Below are positions 10,108 through 19,710 of a stretch of DNA of 64,000 bases, piece by piece. Under the pieces are notes generated by a model. The model searched no databases. It saw only the letters and a list, made by a program, of their open reading frames with translations, and was not told the origin of the DNA. Within the stretch, counting starts at the first letter, position 1. Every line of letters begins with the position of its first letter. Made by a program: the position numbers and the translations under genes. This DNA is from Melioribacter roseus (GTDB lineage: Bacteria; Bacteroidota; Ignavibacteria; Ignavibacteriales; Melioribacteraceae). Location: assembly GCA_020724265.1 (NCBI GenBank), contig DYHH01000001.1:254674-318673 (forward strand). The letters run 5' to 3'.

Positions 10108-10702
10108 AAATACAATTGAGATTCCGTCAGCCAAAAAACGGAAGGGATTTTATCTTATTCCGATAGTAATAATTTTCTTTCTCATTTCATGTAAAGAGAA
10201 TGACAACCCTAAAGATGTTGTTGACAACTACATTCCCCCACCTTTATCAGTAGTCGACAAACAGTTTAATTTTCATATTGTTGATAATAATCTTTGGCGT
10301 TCATCACAGCCTAACTCTGAATCTATAAAGAGAATGAAACTTCATGGACTCAAATCAATTATTAATTTAAGAGGTGATGAACAAACAGATATTTGGGAAA
10401 AGAAATTATCCGATTCACTCGGTATTAAATATTTCAGCAAACCGATGGATGCCACAAAAGAACAGGATTTAAATTATCTCAAAGAAATTCTATCATTAAT
10501 TGAAGATGAAAATAATCAACCTGTTTTAGTTCACTGCCTTGGCGGTAAAGATAGAACAGGACTTATAGTTGGTATGTACAAGTTAAAATATTCCAATATT
10601 TCGATGGAAGATTTGAAAAAAGAAATTATCATGTACGGGCATGATGAAAAATACAAAAGTATTTTCCAAGCATTAAAAATTTGGGAATCTGAAATTCGTT
10701 AA
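10094..10702 (+). CDS. Dual-specificity/tyrosine phosphatase-like lipoprotein
   Basis: 202 residues. A basic N-terminus and hydrophobic stretch end in FFLISC (Cys33), a lipobox, so it is probably lipid-anchored. The phosphatase signature C-x5-R appears as HCLGGKDRTG with Cys148 and Arg154, preceded by the NLWRSSQPNSES segment usual in bacterial DSP/PTP-like proteins. The general acid is probably in the stretch around FSKPMDAT. Substrates may be phosphoproteins, phospholipids or inositol phosphates. The ATG lies inside the end of the C69 peptidase gene (14 bp overlap), so the two are probably translated in sequence. Confidence 0.85.
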   Translation: MNYSKNTIEIPSAKKRKGFYLIPIVIIFFLISCKENDNPKDVVDNYIPPPLSVVDKQFNFHIVDNNLWRSSQPNSESIKRMKLHGLKSIINLRGDEQTDIWEKKLSDSLGIKYFSKPMDATKEQDLNYLKEILSLIEDENNQPVLVHCLGGKDRTGLIVGMYKLKYSNISMEDLKKEIIMYGHDEKYKSIFQALKIWESEIR

Positions 10703-10792
10703 TCTCATAATATCCATCGATTTTTGTTGACATGAATTTCTCTAAGACTTATTTTAATCGGACACTTTGTCATTAATTACTTGGAGGAATAA

Positions 10793-11380
10793 ATGAAAAA
10801 ATTAACTACACTTTTCTTAGTTCTGTTTTTAAGCGTATTACTTTACGCTCAAGAAGATAAATCTGCGCAGGAAATGCAGAGCGAAGAAATGAAAGCCTGG
10901 ATGGAATTCATGACACCGGGCGAACAACATGCTTGGCTTGCAAAAGCTGTCGGTGATTGGAAGGTTACAAATAAATATTGGTATTCTCCCGATTCCGAAC
11001 CTGAAGTAAGCGAAGGCACTGCAACCGCCGAAATGATAATGGGAGGTAGATATTTACAATTTACTCATCGTGGGACTATTATGGGAATGCCATTTGAAGG
11101 TGTAAGTATTGAAGGATATGATAAAGCAAGAGAAAAATATATCGCTATATGGTATGATAATATGGGTACAAGCATCACTTATTCAGAAGGTACGCTGGAT
11201 AAAGAAAATAATTTACTTATCTATGAAGGAAAAATGTCAGACCCAATGACTAAAGAATTCGTTTGGTTTAAACAAACCGTTAAACTTGTTGACGATAATA
11301 GATATGATTTCGAAATGTATATGAAATCTCCAGATGGAGCCGAATTCAAGAATATGGAAATTACATTTACAAGATCATAA
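10793..11380 (+). CDS. DUF1579 domain-containing exported protein
   Basis: 195 residues with a clear signal peptide (MKKLTTLFLVLFLSVLLYAQ). The mature part matches the DUF1579 pattern: WLAKAVGDWKV near the start, MIMGGRYLQ, a YDNMGTSI region and the EGKMSDP turn, predicted to form a small beta-barrel. No catalytic motif is known for the family. A good ribosome site (TTGGAGGAA) precedes the ATG. A 90 bp gap separates it from the phosphatase gene, and a strong hairpin follows it, so it may be a single transcription unit. Confidence 0.85.
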   Translation: MKKLTTLFLVLFLSVLLYAQEDKSAQEMQSEEMKAWMEFMTPGEQHAWLAKAVGDWKVTNKYWYSPDSEPEVSEGTATAEMIMGGRYLQFTHRGTIMGMPFEGVSIEGYDKAREKYIAIWYDNMGTSITYSEGTLDKENNLLIYEGKMSDPMTKEFVWFKQTVKLVDDNRYDFEMYMKSPDGAEFKNMEITFTRS

Positions 11381-11385
11381 TTTAC

Positions 11386-11436
11386 GGATTGATGGATTTT
11401 GTATTCATATTTATTCAAATCAAAATCCATTAATCC
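11386..11436. terminator. Bidirectional terminator between convergent genes
   Basis: A 16 bp stem (11386-11401 with 11421-11436, one G-T wobble) and a 19-base loop. T-rich sequence follows on the plus strand and the gap is only 63 bp. It separates the DUF1579 gene from the convergent GH13 gene and could serve both. Confidence 0.75.
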
Positions 11437-11443
11437 TGTTTTA

Positions 11444-14400
11444 TTACTCACCGTTTATTAATTGTTCCAACTCGTCTAACTTATAACTAGACAGCTCTGC
11501 GGCTTCCTTTAAATAGTTGTTTATGAAAAATATGTTTTTCATCATAACAATTCTTGCTTTTTCATCTTTACTCAAATAGAATGATCTGTGAAGAGCTACC
11601 GTAGTAAGCCAGTTTATTAGTTCTTCAAATTTTTCTTTACTGAAGTACCAAATATTATTATAAAAATTTACACCTAAGAAAGTTATTACAAAGTCATCTT
11701 TCAGCAATTTTGAAAACTCTTTTGATTTTTCTTTTCGTAAGTATTCTTTCAATTCTTTATTTTCTTTTGAAATTATAAGTTCCTTCTTCAGATCGGGAAC
11801 ATCAAATAATTTTGTTTTAACCACAGAAATAATTTCAAGCAATGTCATTTCAGAAAATATTTCATTTTCTCCCCTTCCAAGATGACCTAATATATCATGA
11901 ACCGGCAAATCAAGGAGTAATTTATTTACAAAATTATCTTGCGTTATCTTACCTTCTTTATCGAAAATATTCTTAAGATGATAAAGTACGGAATGAAGCA
12001 AAAAGATCAATGAAGTTTCATTGTAATTTGAACTTGCTGATAATTTATAAGTTTCGGTGAATTTATTGTAATTAATATTATTCTTTATGGACAACTCCCT
12101 CTCCAACAGGATATTTATCTTCCCAACATTTTCCAAATTAGTTTCGAATTTTTTGATTGTTTCTTCTTTACTAATATCAAGTTCAAGAAAAGTTTTAACC
12201 TCTTCAATCAGCCTGCTGAAATCATGAACGACAGCGATTCTGTCTTCAATTTTTTCTTTAAGTAAAATGTTAGCATCAATAAATTCTTTAACATGTTCTG
12301 TTTCAAAAATATTTTTCAAAGCATTATGGATTGGTTCATATCTAAGTTCGTATAATTTTCTATTAACATTAGGAACTCCCGAATTACCGATAATCTGATG
12401 TAATTTTCTATATTCACCGGTATCATCGTAAACTTCATTGAAATTCATAAAGACATTGTACTTAAACGCACCGAGCTCGATTTGCCACCCATTATAAACA
12501 ATATCTTGTCCCGATCTTATATATTCCAGGTTGTTTACAACATCCTTGAATATATAATAGTAATTAGGTTCCGGTTTTATTTCTAATGCCTGGTATATTT
12601 TTATTGTTTGAAGTTCTTTGATACCATACCGAGAAATTAGTTTCGGTGCTGATTCAAAAATAGTTCCATATGTATTTTCAAATTTATTGTTGAAGAAAAC
12701 AAGTGCTTTTTCATTTTCGAACGAATTAACAAATGCAAAAACATTTTCGTTAACTCCTCCGTGATTTTTATTCAAGTCAAATATCCAGAAGTTTTCAACT
12801 TCACTGAATACATATCGTTTACGCATAAGCGGAAATATTTCTCTTTGGTGTCTATCAATCAACCATTTATTTGGAGTTTCGTTATAATAAGCTCGTTTGT
12901 ATTCCATTCCGTACTTTTCTGTGAATCCTTCCACTTGTCCATGCCCGAACATTGGTAGTCCGGGAAGTGTAACCATCATCGTCAACACACCGAAATATTT
13001 ATCATCAGTCCCGAATTGTTTAATGGCAGTTTCTTCATCGGGATTGCTCATAAAATTTACATAACGTTTTAGAATTTCCGGTTCAAACTCAAGTGTGTTT
13101 GTAATCAAATCACGGTACTTATCATTTTCTTCTTTCATCATCATATGCATGAAGGCAGAGTTATAAACTCGATGCATACCAAGTGAACGAACAAAATAAC
13201 CTTCCATCAGCCAAAATGCTTCTGCAAGCAGTAAAGTCTCCGGCATTTCTTTATTAAACCGTTCAACAACCTCTCTCCAAAATTCATTAGGAAATTGTTT
13301 ATCGAATTCGGCACGTGTCATAGCATGATCAGCACGGGAAGGAATATCTCCTCCGGTTCCGGGCTGTGGAAACCATAAACGCTGAAAATGTTTTTTCGTA
13401 AGAGTCATTGCCGCATCAAAACGAATAATGGAAAACTTGCGGGCTACTTCGAATATTTTTTGAATTACAGCTTCGCGTACTTCCTTATTAAGCAGATTTA
13501 ATTGTGCGGTATCGTTCCATGGCATACTTGTACCATCGTTGCCGTGATAAATATATTTTACTCCTCCGGTTTTGTTGTCGATTCTTTGAAAGACTACTGC
13601 CGCATCGCGTCTTTCATAATAACCGTCTTCTATTCTTACCTGATAATCGGGATCTTCGGAAAGATTCGGTCCATAAAAAGTATAATTTGGAAAAGGTGGA
13701 AAGTCTGATTGAATAAAATATTCGGGATGATGCTTAACCCAATCACTAACAATTCCTGTATGATTCGGTACCATGTCGCTTGCAAGTCTAATACCTCTTG
13801 CTTTAGCTCTTTCATTTAAATTGTTATATGCTTCATCCCCGCCAAGGTCATAAGCTATATGATAATCATAAAGAGAATATGCTGAAGCAACAGCATCAAT
13901 ATTGCCCATAATATGTTTAATTTTTTTTGATGCCGGACTTCTTTCCCAAATACCAATAAGCCAAAGAGAATTAAAATTCCATCTTGCAAGCTGGTCAAGT
14001 TCTTCGTCCGGGACCTGATCTAATCTTTTTATTTCTCGTTGATATTTTTTTGATAATTGATCAAGCCAAACAAAAGCATTCTTTGCTAATAAAACTACGT
14101 TCGGCATCCAATGAATATCTTTCGTAAAGTTCTCCGGTTCTTCATAAAAATCATCAATATCCTTTGCGTATTGATACATTGATTTACCAAGCATTAGAAA
14201 ATCGGCATCTTTCATACCGCCTTTATATTTTGGTGCAATAGTGGGAGCACCACCACCTCCGCCAAAACTTTCAAAGCGAATATCTTCTTTCATCAAATCT
14301 TTGCTTGATAATATTTTGCTGGTAAATTTATCTTTTAATATTATGTCCCACTTCTTAATTACAAAATCGAGTTGTCCTTCAAGATTTTCCGGATTTAAAT

Positions 14401-15073
14401 CAATCGGTGTTTTCAATAATGTAAATACGTCATGGTTATCCGGTCCGAATGGTTTTTCTTTTTTGAAAAATTCATCGAGTTGAAAAATAGTTTTATCGAA
14501 TAATTCTTTATTCGTGAAATAACTTGTATCAAAAAGTTCTTTTAGTTTTTTGTTGGCTGGATTGTAATCCGAAAAATAGAGCAAGAACATTTCTTCCATT
14601 GTAATTTCCGTATTAGGTCTATCTTCGGTATAAGAATTCAAGTAGTCGTAAACGCTAAGCTTCCCTTTATAAACATCAACAGGTGGAAATAATGAAACAA
14701 ATTCAGTCAATATCTTATTTATGTTTTCATCGCCGAGGTTTGTTGTAAGTTCGGTTAATGCTTTTTTAAATACACCGGGATTAACAGTTAATTCATACTC
14801 TCTTAAGATATAATGATAAATCTCATCGAGCAAACCCATAGCGTTTAAGTATCCGGGAGATATTTTATCACTCTCTATTCTTTTGGAATTAATTTTTTGT
14901 ACAACTTTTCTAACTTCGCTAAAATTTGCTAAGATTACATTCCCGTTAATTGTAAATAGTGTTTCTTCAATCTCATACTTTTTACGGATTTCTTTTGCGA
15001 TATGAAATTCATATAAAGGTATTCCTTCAAAACATATTTTGCTTTGGTTATATTTCTCAATTAATATCAGCAT
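11444..15073 (-). CDS. Large alpha-amylase-family (GH13-type) glycosyl hydrolase
   Basis: 1209 residues, no signal peptide, so probably cytosolic. A non-catalytic N-terminal region of about 280 residues is followed by a GH13 barrel and a mostly helical C-terminal region of about 350 residues. Conserved region I is DMVPNHTG, region II IIRFDAAM with nucleophile Asp553, and region III LLAEAFWL with acid/base Glu618. Region IV reads MSNPDEETA, giving Asp679 as third acid but Pro where most members have His. It probably acts on alpha-glucans such as glycogen or maltodextrin; hydrolase versus transglycosylase cannot be decided. The gene stands alone on its strand with no other glycogen gene nearby. 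A poly-Gly loop (FGGGGGAP, around residue 273) precedes the barrel. Confidence 0.85.
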   Translation of the reverse strand: MLILIEKYNQSKICFEGIPLYEFHIAKEIRKKYEIEETLFTINGNVILANFSEVRKVVQKINSKRIESDKISPGYLNAMGLLDEIYHYILREYELTVNPGVFKKALTELTTNLGDENINKILTEFVSLFPPVDVYKGKLSVYDYLNSYTEDRPNTEITMEEMFLLYFSDYNPANKKLKELFDTSYFTNKELFDKTIFQLDEFFKKEKPFGPDNHDVFTLLKTPIDLNPENLEGQLDFVIKKWDIILKDKFTSKILSSKDLMKEDIRFESFGGGGGAPTIAPKYKGGMKDADFLMLGKSMYQYAKDIDDFYEEPENFTKDIHWMPNVVLLAKNAFVWLDQLSKKYQREIKRLDQVPDEELDQLARWNFNSLWLIGIWERSPASKKIKHIMGNIDAVASAYSLYDYHIAYDLGGDEAYNNLNERAKARGIRLASDMVPNHTGIVSDWVKHHPEYFIQSDFPPFPNYTFYGPNLSEDPDYQVRIEDGYYERRDAAVVFQRIDNKTGGVKYIYHGNDGTSMPWNDTAQLNLLNKEVREAVIQKIFEVARKFSIIRFDAAMTLTKKHFQRLWFPQPGTGGDIPSRADHAMTRAEFDKQFPNEFWREVVERFNKEMPETLLLAEAFWLMEGYFVRSLGMHRVYNSAFMHMMMKEENDKYRDLITNTLEFEPEILKRYVNFMSNPDEETAIKQFGTDDKYFGVLTMMVTLPGLPMFGHGQVEGFTEKYGMEYKRAYYNETPNKWLIDRHQREIFPLMRKRYVFSEVENFWIFDLNKNHGGVNENVFAFVNSFENEKALVFFNNKFENTYGTIFESAPKLISRYGIKELQTIKIYQALEIKPEPNYYYIFKDVVNNLEYIRSGQDIVYNGWQIELGAFKYNVFMNFNEVYDDTGEYRKLHQIIGNSGVPNVNRKLYELRYEPIHNALKNIFETEHVKEFIDANILLKEKIEDRIAVVHDFSRLIEEVKTFLELDISKEETIKKFETNLENVGKINILLERELSIKNNINYNKFTETYKLSASSNYNETSLIFLLHSVLYHLKNIFDKEGKITQDNFVNKLLLDLPVHDILGHLGRGENEIFSEMTLLEIISVVKTKLFDVPDLKKELIISKENKELKEYLRKEKSKEFSKLLKDDFVITFLGVNFYNNIWYFSKEKFEELINWLTTVALHRSFYLSKDEKARIVMMKNIFFINNYLKEAAELSSYKLDELEQLINGE

Positions 15074-15187
15074 TATACAATCTCCGGTTAAGAGTCTCGG
15101 TTTTGTTTTGTTAATATAGTTAAATAACGGAATTAATTGAATTAGTCAAATTAATAACTCTTAATCGTAATCTTACTTAAAATTAAA

Positions 15188-15349
15188 AACCGATGAATCG
15201 GTTATGAGTGTTGGGTTGTTCGTTCAAACCCCACGGATAAATCCGTGGGTTAATGAAAAATCTTCAGTTTAATTTCCCATTAACCAATGGCTTTAGCCAT
15301 TGGTGGTAAAAAGCCAATCACCAAAACTCATCTAACGGTTTCAACCGTT
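15188..15349. repeat. Cluster of four REP-like palindromes
   Basis: Four different short inverted repeats follow each other: 15188-15203 (AACCGAT/ATCGGTT), 15230-15249 (CCCACGGAT/ATCCGTGGG), 15283-15304 (ACCAATGGC, loop TTTA, GCCATTGGT) and 15334-15349 (AACGGTT/AACCGTT). All lie in the 351 bp non-coding gap between the GH13 gene and mutS, which run away from each other. They are far more GC-rich than the surroundings. Clusters like this resemble REP/BIME elements moved by IS200-like RAYT transposases in other genomes; no such transposase gene is in this window. None is followed by a T-tract, so simple terminators are unlikely. Confidence 0.75.
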
Positions 15350-15394
15350 TTTCTATTCTCAAACATAAATTGAAATTCCCTATCTATTAAGGTA

Positions 15395-15402
15395 TATTTT
15401 TG
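15395..15402 (+). promoter_or_regulatory. Possible -7 promoter element of mutS
   Basis: The sequence TATTTTTG fits the TAnnTTTG -7 consensus of Bacteroidota housekeeping promoters. A TTG at 15370-15372 could be the upstream element. It lies 22 bp before the mutS ATG, leaving a very short leader. The region is AT-rich, so a chance match is quite possible. Confidence 0.3.
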
Positions 15403-15424
15403 GTTTGAATTTATTTGAAGCGAT

Positions 15425-18037
15425 ATGTCAGCTACTCCATTAATGACTCAATATTATAAAATCAAAGAGAAGAACCCGGATACAATTCTTCTTTTTCGTG
15501 TTGGGGATTTCTTCGAAACTTTTGAAGAAGATGCAAAAACAGCTTCAAAAGTATTGGGAATAACTTTGACAAAAAGAGCAAACGGAGCTGCCGGTGAAGT
15601 ACCTCTTGCCGGTTTTCCTCACCATGCAATTGATACATATCTTCCTAAGCTTGTCCGTTCTGGTTATAGAGTTGCAATTTGTGAACAACTTGAAGATCCT
15701 AAACATGCTAAAGGTATTGTAAAACGAGATGTTGTTGAAGTGGTAACGCCAGGTGTTGCCCTTTCGGATAAATTACTCGACCACAAGAAAAACAATTACT
15801 TGCTTTCGATCTATTTGAAAAGTGATATTGCCGGACTTTCATTCTGTGATATTTCAACCGGTGAGTTTTTTGCTTATGAAGTTCATCAGAGTGAATTAAT
15901 AAATCAATTCGGATTAATTAATCCTTCCGAAATTCTAATTTCTAAAAAACAAAAAAATATTCTGGAAGCTATATTTCCCAAAGCAATTGAATCAGTTAGA
16001 GTAACCAAAATTGATGATTGGATTTTTAATTACGATTATGCAAATGATATTCTCCGCGATCAATTCAATACAAAGACACTTAAGGGATTTGGAGTTGATG
16101 CACTTGATGCCGGTCTAATTGCTGCCGGTGTTATTCTTAATTATTTACGCGATACTCAAAAAGCTAATTTAACGCACATCAATAAAATTGCCCGTTATAA
16201 TCCTTCCGATTATATGCAGTTGGATTTTTCTACAAAACGAAATCTCGAAATTACATTTACAATGCAAGAAGGAACACGGGAAGGTTCGCTAATTTCTATT
16301 CTCGATAAAACAGAAACTGCGATGGGTGCAAGAATGCTGAAAAAATGGATATCTGCACCTTTACGAAAACTCTCACCCATTTTACAAAGACAAGAATGTG
16401 TTGCTGAGTTTGTCGAGAACAAACAGTTAAGAAAAAATATCCAAAATGAGTTAAAAGAAATCGGTGATCTTGAAAGACTTATTTCGAGAATTTGTACGGG
16501 AAGAGCGACACCGAGAGAGTTGGTCAATTTGAAAACTTCTCTTAAAAAAATACCTTTGATTAAACTTCTACTTGACCAAACTCAGTCTCAGACTTTGCAA
16601 AATATAAATGATAGATTAATCGATCTTGAAAAACTTATAGAAAAAATTGATAATTCAATTACGGATGATCCACCTTTAAGTGTAAATGACGGAAGTGTTA
16701 TTCGCGAAGGATACTCGCCCGAACTTGACGAACTTCGTAATCTTTCAACAAATGCAAAAAGTTGGATTGCAAATCTTCAAAAATCCGAAAGAGAACGAAC
16801 TGCTATTCCTTCCTTGAAAGTAAATTATAATAAAGTATTCGGTTATTACATTGATATTAGTAATGCTCATAAAAATAAAGTGCCGGATAATTATATCAGG
16901 AAACAAACACTTGTAAACAGTGAAAGATATATAACTCCGGAATTAAAGGAATATGAAGACAAAATTTTAAATGCTCATGAAAATATTTTAAAATTAGAAT
17001 CTTCTCTCTTCGATCAGATAAGAAAAGAAGCTGCTGCTGAAACAGAAACGATTCAGCAAAATGCAAACTTAATTGCAATGCTTGATTGCTATGCTTCATT
17101 TGCAGAAACTGCAGATCAGTATAATTATGTAAAACCCGAATTAGATGAATCAGATGAAATAGAAATTAAACAAAGCAGACATCCGGTTGTTGAAAGAATT
17201 TTACCACCCGGTGAAAAGTTTACTCCGAACAATTGTAAGATTAACGGCAAAGAAACGCAGATAATTATTTTAACCGGTCCAAATATGGCGGGTAAATCTG
17301 TTTATTTAAGACAAATCGGATTAATAGTTCTGCTTGCACAAATCGGTTCTTTTGTTCCCGCAAAGGAAGCGAAGATCGGATTGGTTGACCGCATATTTAC
17401 ACGTGTCGGTGCAAGTGATAACATAGCCGCCGGTGAAAGTACTTTCCTTGTTGAAATGCAGGAAGCAGCAAATATATTAAATCATGCTACCGATAAAAGT
17501 CTAATATTACTCGATGAAATTGGAAGAGGAACAAGTACCTTTGACGGTATTTCAATTGCATGGGCAATAACTGAGTATATTCATGAAAACCCGGTTGTTG
17601 CTTCAAAAACATTATTTGCAACACATTATCATGAGTTAAATGAAATGGCTACAATATTTCCACGGATAAAAAATTATAAAGTAGAAGTACGTGAATATGA
17701 TGACAAAGTTATCTTTCTTCATAAAGTATCCCCCGGCGGTGCCGATCATAGTTACGGAATTCAAGTTGCACAAATGGCTGGTCTCCCGGAATTTGTAACA
17801 AAGCGAGCTAAAGAAATTTTATTTAACCTGGAAGACAAAGAATTAACTCCTTATGAAATTAAAAAACAGAAACTCGCCAAGTTTAAGAACCACGACGATA
17901 TGCAGATAAGTATGTTCGAAATTCAAGATGATTCACTTAGAAAAGAAATTTCGAATATGCAGTTGGAAGGATTAACTCCGTTAGAAGCATTAAATAAACT
18001 AAACGAACTTCAGAAAAAAATTAAGGATGATAAATAA
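15425..18037 (+). CDS. mutS: DNA mismatch repair protein MutS
   Basis: 870 residues, normal length for MutS. The mismatch-reading motif F-x-E is present in GDFFETF (Phe29, Glu31). Domain order is standard: mismatch binding, connector, core/clamp, ATPase. The Walker A motif is GPNMAGKS (residues 618-625), the signature is GESTFLVEM, and Walker B is LILLDEIGRGTSTFDG, followed by the ATHYHEL switch. It recognises base mismatches and small loops and recruits MutL, which is not in the window. The gene follows the palindrome cluster and overlaps the next gene by 11 bp. Confidence 0.97.
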   Translation: MSATPLMTQYYKIKEKNPDTILLFRVGDFFETFEEDAKTASKVLGITLTKRANGAAGEVPLAGFPHHAIDTYLPKLVRSGYRVAICEQLEDPKHAKGIVKRDVVEVVTPGVALSDKLLDHKKNNYLLSIYLKSDIAGLSFCDISTGEFFAYEVHQSELINQFGLINPSEILISKKQKNILEAIFPKAIESVRVTKIDDWIFNYDYANDILRDQFNTKTLKGFGVDALDAGLIAAGVILNYLRDTQKANLTHINKIARYNPSDYMQLDFSTKRNLEITFTMQEGTREGSLISILDKTETAMGARMLKKWISAPLRKLSPILQRQECVAEFVENKQLRKNIQNELKEIGDLERLISRICTGRATPRELVNLKTSLKKIPLIKLLLDQTQSQTLQNINDRLIDLEKLIEKIDNSITDDPPLSVNDGSVIREGYSPELDELRNLSTNAKSWIANLQKSERERTAIPSLKVNYNKVFGYYIDISNAHKNKVPDNYIRKQTLVNSERYITPELKEYEDKILNAHENILKLESSLFDQIRKEAAAETETIQQNANLIAMLDCYASFAETADQYNYVKPELDESDEIEIKQSRHPVVERILPPGEKFTPNNCKINGKETQIIILTGPNMAGKSVYLRQIGLIVLLAQIGSFVPAKEAKIGLVDRIFTRVGASDNIAAGESTFLVEMQEAANILNHATDKSLILLDEIGRGTSTFDGISIAWAITEYIHENPVVASKTLFATHYHELNEMATIFPRIKNYKVEVREYDDKVIFLHKVSPGGADHSYGIQVAQMAGLPEFVTKRAKEILFNLEDKELTPYEIKKQKLAKFKNHDDMQISMFEIQDDSLRKEISNMQLEGLTPLEALNKLNELQKKIKDDK

Positions 18038-18674
18038 ACAGATGAAATTTATTAATAGTATCTTAGCAATCTTTTTTATTGTACTTATTTTCATTTCATG
18101 TAAAGAAGAGGAAAAAAGGGTTCTTACTGAAGAAGAAATAAATTATAGTAAAACGATAGCTCATATAAGAGAATCTCATGATTTTTATATGAAGACAAAT
18201 CCGAATTCACCGTTTAATGCAAAAGGTAAAGTTGATTTTAAACCTTTGAAATACTTTGAGCCGAATATGGAATACATTTTCAAAAGCAAGTTAATTTTAT
18301 ATGATTCACAAGATTCGGTGACAATTCTCGGAACTAAAGGTGAAGAAAGAAAATTTGTTAGTTACGGCTATTTCAATATTGAATACAAAAACGAGAATTA
18401 TAAATTAAATGTTTACCAAGGATATGAACCAAGCATTGGTTCTTATTACGGAATTTGGTTTACTGATGAAACAACAAATAAAGAATCCTACGGAGTCGGT
18501 AGATATTTGAATATGAGAATTGTTGACGATCCCGATCATATTTATACGATTGATTTTAATGCAGCCTATAACCCTTATTGTGCTTATAGTAAAGAATTTA
18601 CATGTGCAATTCCGCGTAAAGAAGATCATATTGGATTTGCAATTAAAGCAGGTGAGAAAAAATTTTACGATTAA
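18027..18674 (+). CDS. DUF1684 lipoprotein
   Basis: 215 residues from the first ATG. A second in-frame ATG at 18042 gives a cleaner signal peptide (MKFINSILAIFFIVLIFISC) and may be the true start. The lipobox FISC marks a lipid-anchored protein. The body matches DUF1684: a TILGTKGEERKFVSYG strand, YKLNVYQ, the turn SYGVGRYL, and the hallmark DFNAAYNPYCAYS with CAIPRKEDHIGF. The family is common in Bacteroidota and has no known function. The overlap with mutS suggests co-transcription, though a repair link is not implied. Confidence 0.87.
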   Translation: MINKQMKFINSILAIFFIVLIFISCKEEEKRVLTEEEINYSKTIAHIRESHDFYMKTNPNSPFNAKGKVDFKPLKYFEPNMEYIFKSKLILYDSQDSVTILGTKGEERKFVSYGYFNIEYKNENYKLNVYQGYEPSIGSYYGIWFTDETTNKESYGVGRYLNMRIVDDPDHIYTIDFNAAYNPYCAYSKEFTCAIPRKEDHIGFAIKAGEKKFYD

Positions 18675-18689
18675 TATTGGAGAATTGAA

Positions 18690-19706
18690 TTGGTAGTAAT
18701 AATAGAACCGAAAGCAACCGATGAACAAATTCAAAATGTAATTAAACATTTGGAAGATTATGGATTTCAAATTCATAAGTCGGTAGGCGTACAAAATACA
18801 ATTATTGGTGCAATTGGAGTTAAACCTGATTTTGATATAAGAAAGATCAAAATACTTGACGGCGTTGCCGATGTTTATAGAGTAACTGCTCCATTTAAGT
18901 TGGCAAGCAGAAATTTTCACGAACTAAACACTGTCATTGATATTAAAGGAACAAAAATCGGCGGGAATGAAATCGTAATTATATCAGGTCCTTGTTCCGT
19001 AGAAAACGAAGATCAAATTTTTAAACTTGCCGAAATTGTTTCGAAGTCCGGCGCCAAGATACTAAGAGGAGGAGCATATAAACCTCGTACTTCTCCTTAT
19101 TCATTTCAAGGTATGGGTGAAGAAGGATTAAAACTTTTAAGAAAAGCTGCTGACAAATACGGGTTGCTTGTAATAACAGAAGTAATGGAAAGTGCGCAGA
19201 TTGATATAATTGGAAAGTATACAGATATATATCAAATAGGAGCGAGAAATATGCAGAACTTTCCTCTGCTTAAAGAACTCGGTGCAACGAATATTCCGGT
19301 AATGTTAAAACGCGGTCTTTCAGCAACAATTGAAGAATGGCTTATGTCTGCTGAATATATTTTATCAAGCGGTAACCCGAATGTAATATTATGCGAAAGA
19401 GGAATAAGAACTTTTGAAAGATATACTCGAAATACATTTGATATTTCTGCAATACCTGTTGTACATAAAAAAAGTCATTTACCAATTGTTGCCGATCCGT
19501 CTCATGCTACAGGTTATAGAGACCAAGTACCTCCGATGGCAAGAGCAGCAGTTGCTGCCGGAGCAGACGGAGTAATGATTGAAATCCATCACGATCCTGA
19601 AAAAGCATTATCCGACGGACCGCAAGCACTATTACCTGAAACCTATTTGAAATTAATAGATGAACTGAAAACCATTGCTGCAGCAATCGGAAGAGAACTA
19701 AATTAA
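18690..19706 (+). CDS. aroF: 3-deoxy-7-phosphoheptulonate (DAHP) synthase
   Basis: 338 residues. The first 75 residues form a ferredoxin-like regulatory domain (VVIIEPKATDEQIQ), as in the Thermotoga-type enzyme. The barrel follows, with SGPCSVE, RGGAYKPRTSPYSFQG, GARNMQNF, LKRGLSAT and DPSHATG for phosphoenolpyruvate, erythrose-4-phosphate and metal binding. It condenses these two substrates at the entry to the shikimate pathway. The start is TTG (18690-18692) with GGAG eight bases upstream; no ATG fits. Prephenate dehydrogenase follows 4 bp later, giving an aromatic amino acid pair with likely feedback control through the N-terminal domain. Confidence 0.94.
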   Translation: MVVIIEPKATDEQIQNVIKHLEDYGFQIHKSVGVQNTIIGAIGVKPDFDIRKIKILDGVADVYRVTAPFKLASRNFHELNTVIDIKGTKIGGNEIVIISGPCSVENEDQIFKLAEIVSKSGAKILRGGAYKPRTSPYSFQGMGEEGLKLLRKAADKYGLLVITEVMESAQIDIIGKYTDIYQIGARNMQNFPLLKELGATNIPVMLKRGLSATIEEWLMSAEYILSSGNPNVILCERGIRTFERYTRNTFDISAIPVVHKKSHLPIVADPSHATGYRDQVPPMARAAVAAGADGVMIEIHHDPEKALSDGPQALLPETYLKLIDELKTIAAAIGRELN

Positions 19707-19710
19707 TTTT

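Noticed and set aside
18405-18920. 171-codon minus-strand open frame across DUF1684 and DAHP synthase
   Set aside because: It overlaps two convincing genes; its Asn/Ile/Tyr/Phe-rich translation has no domain pattern.
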